NCBI GenBank assembly: GCA_035610835.1
Contig: CM069442.1
Span: forward strand, 1,595,853-1,659,852
Direction of reading: 5' to 3'
Source: Ophiura sarsii
Lineage: Eukaryota > Echinodermata > Ophiuroidea > Amphilepidida > Ophiuridae
DNA length: 64,000 nt
Both the position numbers and the translations under genes were made by a program. Within the stretch, counting starts at the first letter, position 1. Every line of letters begins with the position of its first letter. The notes beneath the pieces were generated by a model, which saw only the letters and a program-made list of their open reading frames with translations, was not told where the DNA came from and did not search any database. Shown here one piece after another: positions 11,892-23,829 of the stretch.

Positions 11892-12515
11892 CAGGGTGTC
11901 CCCAAAAACAAGACTGTGCCCATGTTGACCCAACTTATTGACCACTAAGTTCTAAAATTTGGTGTAACAATTTTACACATATTTTCAGATGCCGTTTATT
12001 TCATCTCATTTGATTTTGTCAATCATGAGATATGAACAATTAACTAAAGTTACCTAAAATCGACGTTGTACCACTTAACAGTTTTGCGATGAATAGAAAG
12101 GTTTACTCCGGAGATACAAATCTTTCACCTGTTCGAGGGTTCCTAACATATTATGAAAGAATAGGTTTAAATAATAGAATGAATGTCTGCGTAGCCAAAC
12201 ATAACTGAATATTTAACAAATTTAGACCGAATGCCTCCACCCTCCCAATGTTTCAAGACGGATTGATGCTCATTGGAAGAACATCGGTTTGATGCTTATA
12301 AAGCATTCTTTTTGTAAAAGTGGCACAACATCGATTTTAGATTGCTTAAGTTAATTGATCATATCTCAAAATTGAATAAACCAAATCAGATGAAATGAAC
12401 GGCATCTGAAAGCTAAGCGTTTAGGCTGTCAATATATTTAAAAATGTTACACCAACTTTAGAATTTCATGGTCAATAAGTTGGGTAAACACGTGCACAGT
12501 TTTTCGGACTCTCTG
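11892..12515. mobile_element. 624-bp mariner-type element, non-autonomous
   Basis: Left end CAGGGTGTCCCCAAAAAC and the complement of the right end, CAGAGAGTCCGAAAAACTG, are flanked by TA (11890-11891 and 12516-12517). The arms match for about 180 bp (CCCAACTTATTGACCA, TTGGTGTAACA, CAGATGCCGTT(T/C)ATTTCATC, AAAATCGA(C/T)GTTGT). Sequence and order match the ends of the larger element at 56196-59560, so this looks like a deleted derivative. No coding sequence remains. Confidence 0.85.
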
Positions 12516-12728
12516 TAGACATGGTAGTGGAATTGGAAATTTGCAGTCGTTGAGCAGTACCCGATAGATTCCTATCAAGTCAATGATGGAATTGTTGAGC
12601 GAGAATTCTATTTATCATGATTGTTTGACTTTACTAATCCAGCCCATCCGTTAAGAAATTTGCGTTTTAGTGTCTCGTCTAAATGTAAATCTTATGGGAC
12701 TTTATTTTTTTTGCATTTCACTATTTAA

Positions 12729-14868
12729 AAATACAGACCGATTACCAGATTTGTAAATACAGACCCGATTGCCAGATTTGTAAATACAGACCCGATTGCC
12801 AGAATTTGAAATACAGACCCGATTACCAGATTTGTAAATACAGACCCGATTGCCAGATTTGTAAATACAGACCCGATTGCCAGATTTGTAAATACAGACC
12901 CGATTGCCAGAATTTGAAATACAGACCCGATTGCCAGATTTTGAGAAAGACAGACCCGATTGCTAGATTTGGTAATACAGACCCGATTACCAGATTTGGA
13001 AATACAGACCCGATTGCAAGATTTGTAAATACAGACCCAATTACCAGATTTGTAAATACAGACCCGATTATCAGATTTGGAAAATAGACCCGATTACCAG
13101 ATTTTGAAATACATACCCGATTGCCTGATTTTGAAATACAGGCCCGATTACCAGATTTTGAAATACAGACCCGATTGCAAGATTTGTAAATACAGACCCA
13201 ATTACCAGATTTGTAAATACAGACCCGATTACCAGATTTTGAAATACAGACCCGATTACCAGATTTTGAAATACAGACCCGATTGCCAGAATTTGAAATA
13301 CAGACCCGATTGCCAGATTTTGAGAAAGACAGACCCGATTGCTAGATTTGGTAATACAGACCCGATTACCAGATTTGGAAATACAGACCCGATTGCCAGA
13401 TTTGTAAATACAGACCCGATTACCAGATTTGGAAAATAGACCCGATTACCAGATTTGGAAATACAGACCCGATTGCCTGATTTTGAAATACAGGCCCGAT
13501 TACCAGATTTTGAAATACAGACCCGATTGCCAGAATTTGTAAATACAGACCCGATTACCAGATTTTGAAATACAGACCCGATTGCCTGATTTTGAAATAC
13601 AGGCCCGATTACCAGATTTTGAAATACAGACCCGATTGCCAGAATTTGTAAATACAGACCCGATTACCAGATTTTGAAATACAGACCCGATTGCCTGATT
13701 TTGAAATACAGGCCCGATTACCAGATTTGGAAATACAGACCCGATTGCCTGATTTTGAAATACAGGCTCGATTACCAGATTTAGAAATACAGACCCGATT
13801 GCCAGAATTTGAAATACAGACCCGATTGCCAGAATTTGAAATACAGACCCGATTGCCAGATTTTGAGAAAGACAGACCCGATTGCTAGATTTGGAAATAC
13901 AGACCCGATTACCAGATTTGGAAATACAGACCCGATTGCCAGATTTGTAAATACAGACCCGATTGCCAGATTTGGAAATACAGACCCGATTGCCAGATTT
14001 GGAAATACAGACCCGATTGCCTGATTTTGAAATACAGGCCCGATTACCAGATTTGGAAATACAGACCCGATTGCCTGATTTTGAAATACAGGCCCGATTG
14101 CCTGATTTTGAAATACAGGCCCGATTACCAGATTTTGAAATACAGACCCGATTGCCAGAATTTGAAATACAGACCCGATTGCCAGATTTGGAAATACAGA
14201 CCCGATTGCCAGAATTTGAAATACAGACCCGATTGCCAGAATTTGAAATACAGACCCGATTGCCAGATTTTGAGAAAGACAGACCCGATTGCTAGATTTG
14301 GAAATACAGACCCGATTACCAGATTTGGAAATACAGACCCGATTGCCAGATTTGTAAATACAGACCCGATTGCCAGATTTGGAAATACAGACCCGATTGC
14401 CAGATTTGGAAATACAGACCCGATTGCCTGATTTGGAAATACAGGCCCGATTACCAGATTTGGAAATACAGACCCGATTGCCTGATTTTGAAATACAGGC
14501 CCGATTGCCTGATTTTGAAATACAGGCCCGATTACCAGATTTTGAAATACAGACCCGATTGCCAGAATTTGAAATACAGACCCGATTGCCAGATTTGGAA
14601 ATACAGACCCGATTGCCTGATTTTGAAATACAGGCCCGATTACCAGATTTGGAAATACAGACCCGATTGCCAGAATTTGAAATACAGACCCGATTGCCTG
14701 ATTTGGAAATACAGACCCGATTACCAGATTTTGAAATACAGACCCGATTGCTAGATTTGGAAATACAGACCCGATTGCCAGAATTTGAAATACAGACCCG
14801 ATTGCCAGATTTAGTAATACAACCCCGATTACCAGATTTGGAAATACAGTCCCGAGTGCCAGAATTCA
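12729..14868 (+). repeat. minisatellite, 27-bp unit, about 79 copies
   Basis: The unit is AGACCCGATTGCCAGATTTG followed by GAAATAC. Variants are GATTACC, GCCTGATT and TTTGTAAATAC. A longer variant unit containing GAGAAAGAC recurs at 12943, 13322, 13865 and 14272, and long runs around it repeat in the same order, so the array has grown by higher-order duplication. Because 27 is divisible by 3, several frames stay open on both strands, including 362 codons on the minus strand at 13781-14869. These are a by-product of the repeat. The array ends exactly where the 3' tail of an L2-type fragment begins. Confidence 0.95.
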
Positions 14869-15376
14869 AAATAATAATAATATTAATAATAAGGTGTTTG
14901 TTAAGCGCCCTATGACATTAAACTGTCCTCAAAGCGCTTTACAAAAATACACAAAAACAACAGTATGGGGGGGGGGGGGGCGGGGAGATACAAATTGAAA
15001 ATACTATACAAAACCTTAAAAACTACAAGTATGCAATAAATATTACACATTATAAAAGCACGCAGTAATATAAAACATCAAAATGTAGTGTTCCAGTCCA
15101 GCTGGTGTAGACACATAAAACTATAAAAAGTCCGCGTATGTACACACTGCATGCAAATATTACACAATCACACAAAGATACAGTCCGATCGGAAGAGGTA
15201 GGTCTCGAGAGTTGATTTGAACTGCGAAACAGAAGTGGCGGCGCGAACATGAACTGGTCGGTGGTTCCAAACTCTTGGTGCAGCGGAGGCGAAAGATCTA
15301 TAAGATGACTTAGATAGCGGTGGATGACGGAGCATGATCTGAGACGACGAACGGAGGGTTCGGGAGGGAGAATCAT
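14869..15376 (-). pseudogene. 3' end of an L2/CR1-type LINE
   Basis: On the minus strand the sequence encodes, with the reading frame partly decayed, the far C-terminal end of an L2/CR1-type polyprotein: PSRTLRSSSQIML, then SFASAAPRVWNHRPV, then FKSTLETYLF before a stop. It is followed by a 3' untranslated region containing the paired AAAGCGCTTTG / AAGCGCC motifs and an (ATT)n tail at 14869-14892. The tail and the AAGCGC hairpin match the 3' end of the larger element at 56697. A G14 tract interrupts the region at 14967-14980. Only the last 500 bp is present. At 15376 it meets a second fragment on the opposite strand. Confident as to class, less so for the clade. Confidence 0.75.
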
Positions 15377-15859
15377 ATACGGAATGTCAATAGTATAAGG
15401 AAAATGTTAACATTTGAAACCGCAGCTACTATCGTCCATGCTCTTATAACTTCTCGTATTGACAATGGCAATTCTCTTCTTTTTGGCATCACTGATCACT
15501 TACTTCACAAACTACAACTTGCTCAAAATGCAGCTGCTCGCGTTCTCACAAAGACAAGGAAATTCGATCATATCACTCCAATATTGAAAGATCTCCACTG
15601 GCTTCCTGTTCGCGAAAGGATTCATTTTAAACTTCTTCTTTTAACTTGGAAAGCTTTGCATGGCACTTCACCAACATATATTGCTAATCTTCTTGTACCA
15701 TATCATCCAAAACGTACTCTCCGGTCATCTGATAAACTTTTACTTGTTGTTCCACGGACTACTTCTTCATTTGGAAATCGCGCATTTTCGCCATCACTTG
15801 ATCACAGATTTAACTTACGTACGACATGTACTGCGACATACTATGTAGTACGAAGTTGA
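15377..15859 (+). pseudogene. L2/CR1-type LINE reverse transcriptase, C-terminal fragment
   Basis: The open frame continues upstream of its first ATG (15404) to about 15377 (IRNVNSIRKM) and runs to 15859. It shows the C-terminal landmarks of the L2/CR1 group in order: HALITSRIDNGNSLL, LQLAQNAAARVL, LKDLHWLPVRERI, then FKLLLLTWKALHG and RTLRSS. The catalytic YADD box and everything before it are absent, so this cannot be functional. Homology fades after about 15800 (GNRAFSPS). It is not simply the missing inverted part of the neighbouring minus-strand fragment, because the overlapping part (RTLRSS onward) differs strongly between the two. Confidence 0.8.
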
Positions 15860-16370
15860 CAGTTTAATGTTTGATTATTGCCACGTTAGACAAAACCAAG
15901 CGAAAGCTCTTTAGTATTTAAGACACGGTAAACAAGCACATCAAGACAAGCCATATGGAAGATTAACTTCCCAATTATTTGCACTAGGTACCTGTAAATC
16001 AAAGATTTTTTTCCGGAGAAGACGAGTGTGTATAACTTCAATGTAACACTTCTAGGTAACTAGAGTATCTATTGTGTTCAAACTTCTTAGAACAAAACTG
16101 AAACTTTAAAAGGTGAGTCACGAACGAACTTTTTTGTCGTTGCAAAAGCGTCGCGGACATTTTTACGTGTGGTAGTTCAAAACCAATAGCAGTGCCAGAG
16201 TTGTTATTTATGTAGTTGTAATGCAATTCATATGACCTTGATCATTGTACTATAACATAATATCATCAGTGTTTGTCATGTTAGTAGAATCCTCTCTATA
16301 TTTGAAGCTAACCAACGGAATGACAATAAATCATAGTGGTCATATCATATGTCACACGTAGTTGTCAAAA
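15860..16370. other. gene-free stretch
   Basis: I see no gene or clear element here. Confidence 0.4.
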
Positions 16371-16698
16371 GTTGGAAAAGGGGACTTTAGGTCCCAGATA
16401 CTGGTATACGTACCAGTATCGTCCAATACTGGAACATAACAGTTGCCAGTATCTGGTAGATTCTGGTACGATTATACTGATCCAGTATCGGTCGATACTG
16501 TGGAACACCAAATTGTACTGGAACTATCAGTAGTGATTTGTCCCAGTATGGAACGATACTTGTACATAATTGTGTTCCAGTATTGTCCGATACTGAAACA
16601 CTGAATTTGTACCAGTATCTAGCGATACTGGGTGTTCCAGTATTGGGCGATTCTAGTACAGTGAAGAATCTGAGACTTAAAGTACACTTTTTCCAAAA
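16371..16698. mobile_element. element built of CAGTATCG palindromes, copy 1
   Basis: The ends are inverted: TTGGAAAAGGGGACTTTAGG on the left pairs with the complement of CTTAAAGTACACTTTTTCC on the right. Between them lie about six 18-bp imperfect palindromes of the form CAGTATCG-NN-CGATACTG (for example CAGTATCGGTCGATACTG near 16479), spaced about 40-60 bp apart. There is also one inside-out copy (GATACTGG...CCAGTATC near 16393). No coding potential. The second member is at 43444-43793. I do not recognise the family; the inverted ends suggest a non-autonomous DNA transposon. Confidence 0.65.
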
Positions 16699-16720
16699 TG
16701 GTATAGGCCTACTTACTTAA

Positions 16721-19402
16721 GACTGTGTATTTTTAAAACCCAGTCGCATCTCGGGGATGAAGGTTGGAGAAATCATTTCATACTTGGTCCACACATCAGT
16801 TATGATGAACCATCTCATATTATGGTGATAAATCTTTCATCGCGAGTCCCAGTGTTTCTAGATCAAAACACCCTAAATTTGCCAATTTCGACCATTTTAG
16901 CCTATATTCAGAAACGGGTAGTTTTAGTTTAAACCCTCCAACCGCAAAACGATTTTGCACAAGACACTTACACTGCAGTATCATCTTAAGATACCTATAG
17001 AGTATATAACATGTGCATTGCATTTTGTTTAGCTTCTGTAACTTTTGTTTTATAACGGGATCAAACTTGTGTTTTTCATGAAAAATAGCTCAAATTATGT
17101 GTCAAATTAAAAACGGGAATTATTTTACGTCAAGTAACCAATTTTAAAAATTCATATATTAATGCAATCTATACATATTAGTCTTCAACATATAAAAAAT
17201 CACCGTTGGCTTTTTATTCCTACAAGTCGCTGTGTGACGTCAAAGTTACGCGTGTATATCACTATACATGAAATTTTGGAAAATGAATGACGCATAGTGT
17301 ATCAACCATCTCCGTCATATGAGGGATGAAATGTCGTGTTTACGACGTGCATCTAAATATATAATATATCCCATCTTGATAACAATCTTCAAATCCAAGA
17401 TGCCTCCAAAATGGCCGCCATAATCACCAAAATACATAAAGAACGCGTGTATTAATTTCCATACACTAAATGATGCAGTTTCAATGCCTATGCTCGAAAT
17501 GCCTGAAAGGAGACACACATTTGAGACATTCTTGAGGATTCTTTAGCTTCCATAATGGCCGCCGATATGTCAAATTGGACATTAAATGGCTGAAACAAAG
17601 CTTCTTTATTTGTCATACCTATATATCTTCTGTAAGACGAGGTTTTAAAAAAAAAAATCATATAATATCGTTATCACAGTATAATATTTAGGCACCATAT
17701 AACTAATCATGGGTATCTTGAAATGACTATGTTGACCACCAAATGCTGAATGTGGCCATGAAATGCTTGAAATGTCTTCGGTGACATGTTAATGACATAC
17801 CGGTATAGTATCCATTGCTTTTAGTGTAAGCTGTCCATTGTCCATTGGAAAACACAATTTTGGTTTATGATATGAGTGAATTGGGAGAGATATTGTGATT
17901 TAAGCGTAGCAAGTGATTAATGACCACAGAATAGTCAAACGTTTCTGCTTGCCATTAAAACGGGCATTAAAATCAGGACCCAAGCGTGTGTCCGTGCGGA
18001 CCCACCGTGTATAAACAAACAAACAAAACAAAATGGCCAATACATTGCTAGCAGTTACATAATGTGTGTATGGTAAGGATCATTGAAGGCACAGATTTAC
18101 CATTTAAAATGTGACCAGCAACTGGTTGAATGTCTAAATAGTGAACGGTACCCCCAAAACGAATTTCTGCATAGGCCTACATTGCTATAAAGATACATTG
18201 GAAAATTAAATATGTCTAGCAAAAAAATTGAGAAATGAAAATTAAGTATATCAATCGGTGATTCCAATTCAGCCACATGTGTCTGTATGGTACCATGATT
18301 TTTTAGGACTTACATACAACGACATGTAGGAATAAAAAGCTAATAATGATTATGTTTATTTTAAAGGTTAATATGTATAGACAGCATTGATTTGTAGATT
18401 ATTAAAATTGGTTAATTGACGTAAAATAAATTCCTATTCTTAATTTAATACATAATAACGATATCGTATACGTTTTGTTAAACCCTAGTCTTAAAGAAGA
18501 TAGTTATAACAATAAAGAATCATTGTTCCATCCATTTAATGTCCATTTTGACATGATCGGCGGCCATCATGGAAGGTAAAGAATCCTCAAGAACGTCTTA
18601 AATTAGTGTCTCCTTTCAGGCATTTCGATCATAGGTATTGAAACTGCATAATTTAGTGTATGGAATTCAATATGAGCATTCTATATGTATTTTGGCTATT
18701 ATGGCGGCCATTTTGGAGGCCATCTTGGATTTGAAGATTGTTATCAAGATGGGATATATCAAATATTTAGATGCACGTCGTAAACACAACATTTCATCCC
18801 TCATATGACCGAGATGGTTGATATACTATGCGTCATTCATTTTCCAACAATTTATATAGAGTGATATACACACGTAACTTTGACGTCACACAGCGGCTTG
18901 TAGGAATAAAAAGCCAACGGTGATTTTTTATATGTTGAAGATTAATATGTATAGATTGCATTAATATGTGAATTTTTAAAATTGGTTGCTTGACGTAAAA
19001 TAATTCCCATTTTTAATTTGACACATAATTTGAGCTATTTTTCATGAAAAACACAAGTTTGATCCCATTATAAAACAAAAGTTACAGAAGCTAAACTAAA
19101 TGTAATGCACATGTTATATACTCTATAGGTATCTTAAGATGATACTGCAGTGTAAGTGTCTTGTGCAAAATCGTTTTGCAGTTGGAGGGTTTAAACTAAA
19201 ACTACCCGTTTCTGAATATAGGCTAAAATGGTCGAAATTGGCAAATTTAGGGTGATTTGATCTAGAAACACTGGGACTCGCGATGAAAGATTTATCACCA
19301 TAATATGAGATGGTTCATCATAACTGATGTGTGGACCAAGTATGAAATGATTTCTCCAACCTTCATCCCCGAGATGCGGCTGGGTTTTAAAAATACACAG
19401 TC
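16721..19402. mobile_element. 2.7-kb foldback element
   Basis: Inverted arms of about 900 bp run from 16721 to about 17640 and from 19402 back to about 18500. They start GACTGTGTATTTTTAAAACC and are flanked by TTAA (16717-16720 and 19403-19406); a TA duplication with ends AGACTGTG is equally possible. The arms share motifs such as CATCTCGGGGATGAAGG, GGGTAGTTTTAG and ATGGCCGCCAT. The loop, 17640-18500, holds a further diverged direct copy of the inner arm at 18325-18465. No transposase frame is visible; the open frames in the arms mirror each other and look like chance. Confidence 0.8.
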
Positions 19403-19406
19403 TTAA

Positions 19407-19767
19407 TAATGAGAGAAAAGCCATTAATTTGTATTCAACCTCACCTCCTCATCTCCTCAAATCCATGGTGCGCGCAACACGTAAGCTCGACGTCATGGCT
19501 CTGATTGGTTATCAAAGTTTTATGAGTTTTCTTTTGAATTGCGTAATAATGTATTTATCCCGCATTCCCCCGAGCAGGAAATTCTACTACATGTATTCAC
19601 GGGTGGTTAAAGTTCCTTCCTAGTTAACATGGTTATAACGGTTTATGTTTATTCAGCATTCGCTATGTATGGCGCTACAACGAGGCCGACCAAATCGGGA
19701 TAGATTGTATGAATCAAAGCAGAAAGATCACCGAGAATGTTTGACGGCACGATAATGCTACGATTCC
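19407..19767. other. gene-free stretch with a diverged dispersed repeat
   Basis: Segment 19625-19700 (GTTAACATGGTTATAACG ... TTCAGCATTCGCTA ... CGAGGCC) matches the reverse complement of 49965-50045. No gene is recognised. Confidence 0.4.
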
Positions 19768-19771
19768 TTAA

Positions 19772-20146
19772 AGGTATATTATGTGATCTTTCCAGGAAAC
19801 GCCCTCAACATCGAAAAAAAAAAAAGAAAGCAAATTTTCTTGCAGATTTACATTTCTGATCATAAATCGTACATACATTCCAAGTTACAGGGCGATACGA
19901 TTCTTAATTACTTCAAACTCATGGTTTTAGAGTGAAAATAAACTGTCGGATTGTCGATTTTTGTCCGACAACTTATTTTACTCTAGTCTAAATTCACTCT
20001 AAACCATGATTTTGAGGTAAATAGGAATCGTATCGCTCTGTAACTTGGAATGTATGTCCGATTTATGATCAGAAATGTAAATCTGCAAGAAAATCTACTT
20101 TCTAAAAAGAATCATGAATAGAGGGAAAATATCACATAATATGCCT
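19772..20146. mobile_element. 375-bp palindromic MITE, TTAA target site
   Basis: It starts AGGTATATTATGTGATC, ends with the complement of AGGCATATTATGTGATA, and is flanked by TTAA on both sides. Most of the element folds on itself (CAGATTTACATTTCTGATCA, TTCCAAGTTACAG(G/A)GCGATACGA, and the central TTAGAGTGAA pair). No coding sequence. TTAA duplication is typical of piggyBac and Kolobok elements; a TA duplication cannot be excluded. Confidence 0.8.
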
Positions 20147-20321
20147 TTAATCCAAACTGGCTCGATGTTTGCTGACCACTTATATGTTTGCTGAACACAA
20201 TATTAGATTGAGCGCTCTGTGTCAAGATGGCGATTTGTTCAATCAAGTTCCGATTGTATATTGGTCACAACCTTTTTATATTGGTCAGTTGTACATAAAT
20301 ATATTGGCTTAACTACATTTA

Positions 20322-23300
20322 CCCAGGGGCCACATTAATCCACCTCTACTCACATGCTGTAAAAGGTTGGTGGTATGGAAATAATCATTAGGACCTATAC
20401 AACATTTCTAGGGTAGACAACCAAAAAGAATCAGGTGCACAAAGTCGGGAAATCGGGGGTCAAAGTTCAAAGGGGTCAAATGTAGTAATATTTGAGCTAA
20501 CCATTTCATGTTTGGTATCAAATGCTAGCAAATTTGATTTTGAACATGGTATATACCATTCGTTTTTGTGTACAGTCACTCATATTCATTTTATGAGCTT
20601 ACATTTGAACGTTAGGCTCCGAAAATACAAATTAATGTCTTCATGTGAATTCATACACTCAAGGTATTGTTTCCCTAGTTTAGACTATATTTACTATAGA
20701 AATGATTTTGTAACTCCCTAGAAACTGGATCACACACCCTTACGAATGCTAGCACATCCCATTGACTTTATGTTGTGATCATTTCGATCAGTAGTGTTCA
20801 GGACGCGAAAGCGTGATCCAGTTGATATAGTGATAATAAACACCTCGATAGTGAATTGTGCTGCACTATGAACAACTGTTAGCACAAATGATGTTGCTAC
20901 ACACAAACCATTTAAGTTTTGGATTTTCTTTTGTTACACTAGCTCTGTAAACATGTTAGGTATTCATGTAGAATTCTGAGTTCCACACAGGGCATGTACT
21001 TTTGTGATAATGGGATAGAGTTGACAAATGTTAGTGTCGCCCCAATAATATCAAAAATATCTACCTGCTACCAGAGGTACCAAATTTCATGGAGTCAATA
21101 CCACCATAAACTTTGATGGAGTGGTAGCACTCACCACTAAGACTTTCTAGAGTCATATGCTATAGATATTTTGAGCCTGTATTGTCTCAACAATGCATGT
21201 AAGGGGCATGTTAAATGTTACATTTGAAGAAACTTGTTCTGACAATCAATTGAAAACTGGTACCTAAGAAGGCTGGTTGATGTTAAATGGACAAACAAAG
21301 TCTCTATCATTTTCCAGATTTTGCTGGACAGGCCTACCAATCTGTATGACAAATGTGATTGAAAGTAATGCACAATATTTACACGTTGATGCTGCTTAAT
21401 TCTATTAAGTCATCTTGATGTATTGCATTATCACCTTTCTGAGATTTTCTGACTGCTTTTTATACCGTACTGAAATTCTTCATCTATGAGAAAAGGAAAA
21501 TTGGTCAGGACATCTTTGCGAATCAATATAATAGCAAACATTCTTTCCTATAATATTTAGAAGCCGTTGCATACACGTCGTATGACCAGAAATCGTTACT
21601 TACTACATGTACAATATGTGAGAAGATGCAATTATAAAGCTATATTTTTCTACAATGGTGTCCATCATCCTTTTTTCAAGATTACTTTGTCGTGAGACAA
21701 CCCGACAACATTGCTATAGAGATGCAAAGAGGTAGAAATATTGCCTGCAAGAAGAGTGCCTATACCCTACTGACTGAAGATGTCATAATGAAGCTATAAC
21801 TTACTCATATAGAAATATAAGAAATAAGGGCACATCTGTTCTTTTAAAATAAGCATACAATTAACTGACATCAAATGTTTGCATCCTGATTGACAGACAA
21901 TGCGCTTTTGCTGCACTGGCAGCATGTTGGATTGGCAATTATGGATGCCCAGTCTTCCTTCAGAAGAAGCAATTGTACATTGAAAGTGGGTGTTTGTTCC
22001 CCAAAGGCAACTTAATGTCATCTTTTTGTTCAAAAGTGTGCTTCTGCAGTAGTAATAACCAATCATGTGGAAAGAAACTAGTCACTACATATGGATGGAA
22101 GTGTAATCATTCCTACCAAAATGGAGAGCTGCAATGCACCATGAACACATTGCTTTAATTGCATAGATCAATAACTGACATTAGGGCACCAGGTTGGTGA
22201 AAAATTCCTGCGGTGTAGATCCCCTTCCCATCACAGAATAACTTGAATGGTACTCATTTTGCATATTGTTAGTTTACACGATTGGTCTATATGAATACAT
22301 GCTTGGGTCCTAATGGGATCAGACTCAAACAAATTGCTCTGGCCATGCTTTATGAAGCTAAAATAGTCAATTATGGTTCAACTTTGAATTGATTAAAATG
22401 CTCAAAAATTGTAATTAGTCAAATTTACCTTTATTGTTGAGACAATACAGGACAAGAGTAGAAATACGATCATGAAGTGGTCCACTCAAAGCTTTAGTGA
22501 TGCACTCACTCTATGTTTTAGTGACATGATGAGTGACAAGTGTTCCTACTTCATCAAATGTATACTAAAGCGTCTGCAGGGTTATCACTACACTGGTCGG
22601 CACAGGCACTCAGCTAAAACAACCAGTATTCGAGGGAATTTCAGACCTTTCCAACTGGCACAAAAATGGCAAATTTGTCCATTTCGTTACTTATAAAACT
22701 GTAAAAGCCATTAATGTCATCTAAGAAGTATTTCTATTCAAATTATTGTCAAATTTAGCCTGCACTAAATGTTGGCTAGTGACAACCCTGAGCTTATGGT
22801 GGGCTATACTCCTTGCGACTTGATAACTCTGGTAACAGATAGAAATTCCGGACATTATTATGGAAAAAGTCAACATTTCGCAAACCGGTCCCTATCTAGT
22901 ACAACAGTACAAGCCATTTAAAGTACTTGGAATTATTCACGGGACACACTAGTGTAAAAAAGAATAATAATCCAAAGCTCGCATGTGTTTATTATACATG
23001 TACATGATCCATTTGGATAAGACTTCCGTGTAGTGCAACATTGCTACTGGAACCGTATGCATTCATAAAATAAAGGATATTTATTTTAAAGTCCAATCTT
23101 CACACTTAAGCTCATAAAATGAAAAGGAATCATTTAACATTAAAATAAATGTCACATTCTACATTCAAAATAAAATTTGCTATCATTTGATACCAAACAT
23201 GACATGGTTTGCTCAAATATTACTAATTTTGACCCCCTGTGAACTTTGACCCCACATTTCCAGACTTTGTGCACCCTATTTTTTAGGTTGTCCACCCTAG

Positions 23301-23397
23301 AAGTGTTGTATAGGTCCTAATGATAATCTGTATACCCACCAACCTTTTACAGCAGGGAGTACAGGTGGGATAAGAAAGCTTGATTTGGCCCCCTAGG
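20322..23397. mobile_element. 3.1-kb element with long terminal inverted repeats
   Basis: Ends CCCAGGGGCCACATTAATCC and complement-of-right CCTAGGGGGCCAAATCAAGC are flanked by TA. Arms of about 270 bp correspond, with AAAAGGTTGGTGG, TTAGGACCTATACAACA(C)TTCTAG and TTTGGTATCAAATG in both. Both arms carry GGTCAAAGTTCA(A/C), a direct-repeat nuclear-receptor-like site. The 2.5-kb interior is long enough for a transposase gene, but I find no recognisable motif. The longest frames are 60-90 codons (for example 21794-22066 minus and 22472-22696 plus). An inactive or unrecognised DNA transposon. Confidence 0.65.
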
Positions 23398-23399
23398 TA

Positions 23400-23829
23400 A
23401 TTATTATGTTATACCACATGTTTGGACTGGCTGTCAAATATTTGTATTTGAAAACTTCATCGATTTGATCTGAACAAACAAACAACAACAACAACCCAAT
23501 GATGGCGGTTGTCCCCAAGTATTTACCTCACCTAAATTATGTTGGCGCATTCAGATTGACACCGCCTAAGCTTGCTCCTTATTGTCAGGCTTAATGGGCT
23601 ATCCTGGTATGTCAGTTTTGTTGTCAGTGTCTGCCATCCTGGATGGCATTGTGGTGAAATGTTTGTTATTTATGTTGTTATGTAATATATTGTACTTTGT
23701 AAATTGTATTTTTTCTTCTTCTATCATTTTGTTTATATTTATGCTGATGATGCCTAATAAAAACAAACAAACAATATCTGCAATCCTCAAACAAGTAGCT
23801 AAGCACTGACACAAGTGATTGAAACAAAT
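23400..23829. other. gene-free stretch with a relic of the tandem unit
   Basis: At about 23480-23545 the minus strand reads like the KYLETTAN part of the 420-bp unit (AAATACTTGGGGACAACCGCC). Nothing else is recognised; the 75-codon frame at 23582-23809 lies in T-rich DNA. Confidence 0.35.

Noticed and set aside
12729..14868. CRISPR-like array
   Set aside because: Units are contiguous tandem repeats without unique spacers, in animal-type DNA.
13781..14869. 362-codon minus-strand frame of GNRVCISKS repeats
   Set aside because: The 27-bp unit keeps frames open on both strands by arithmetic. Several overlapping frames are equally open, and the sequence is a minisatellite.
14869..15859. Simple twin-priming inversion of one L2 insertion
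   Set aside because: Orientation fits, but the overlapping parts from RTLRSS onward differ too much to derive from one RNA.
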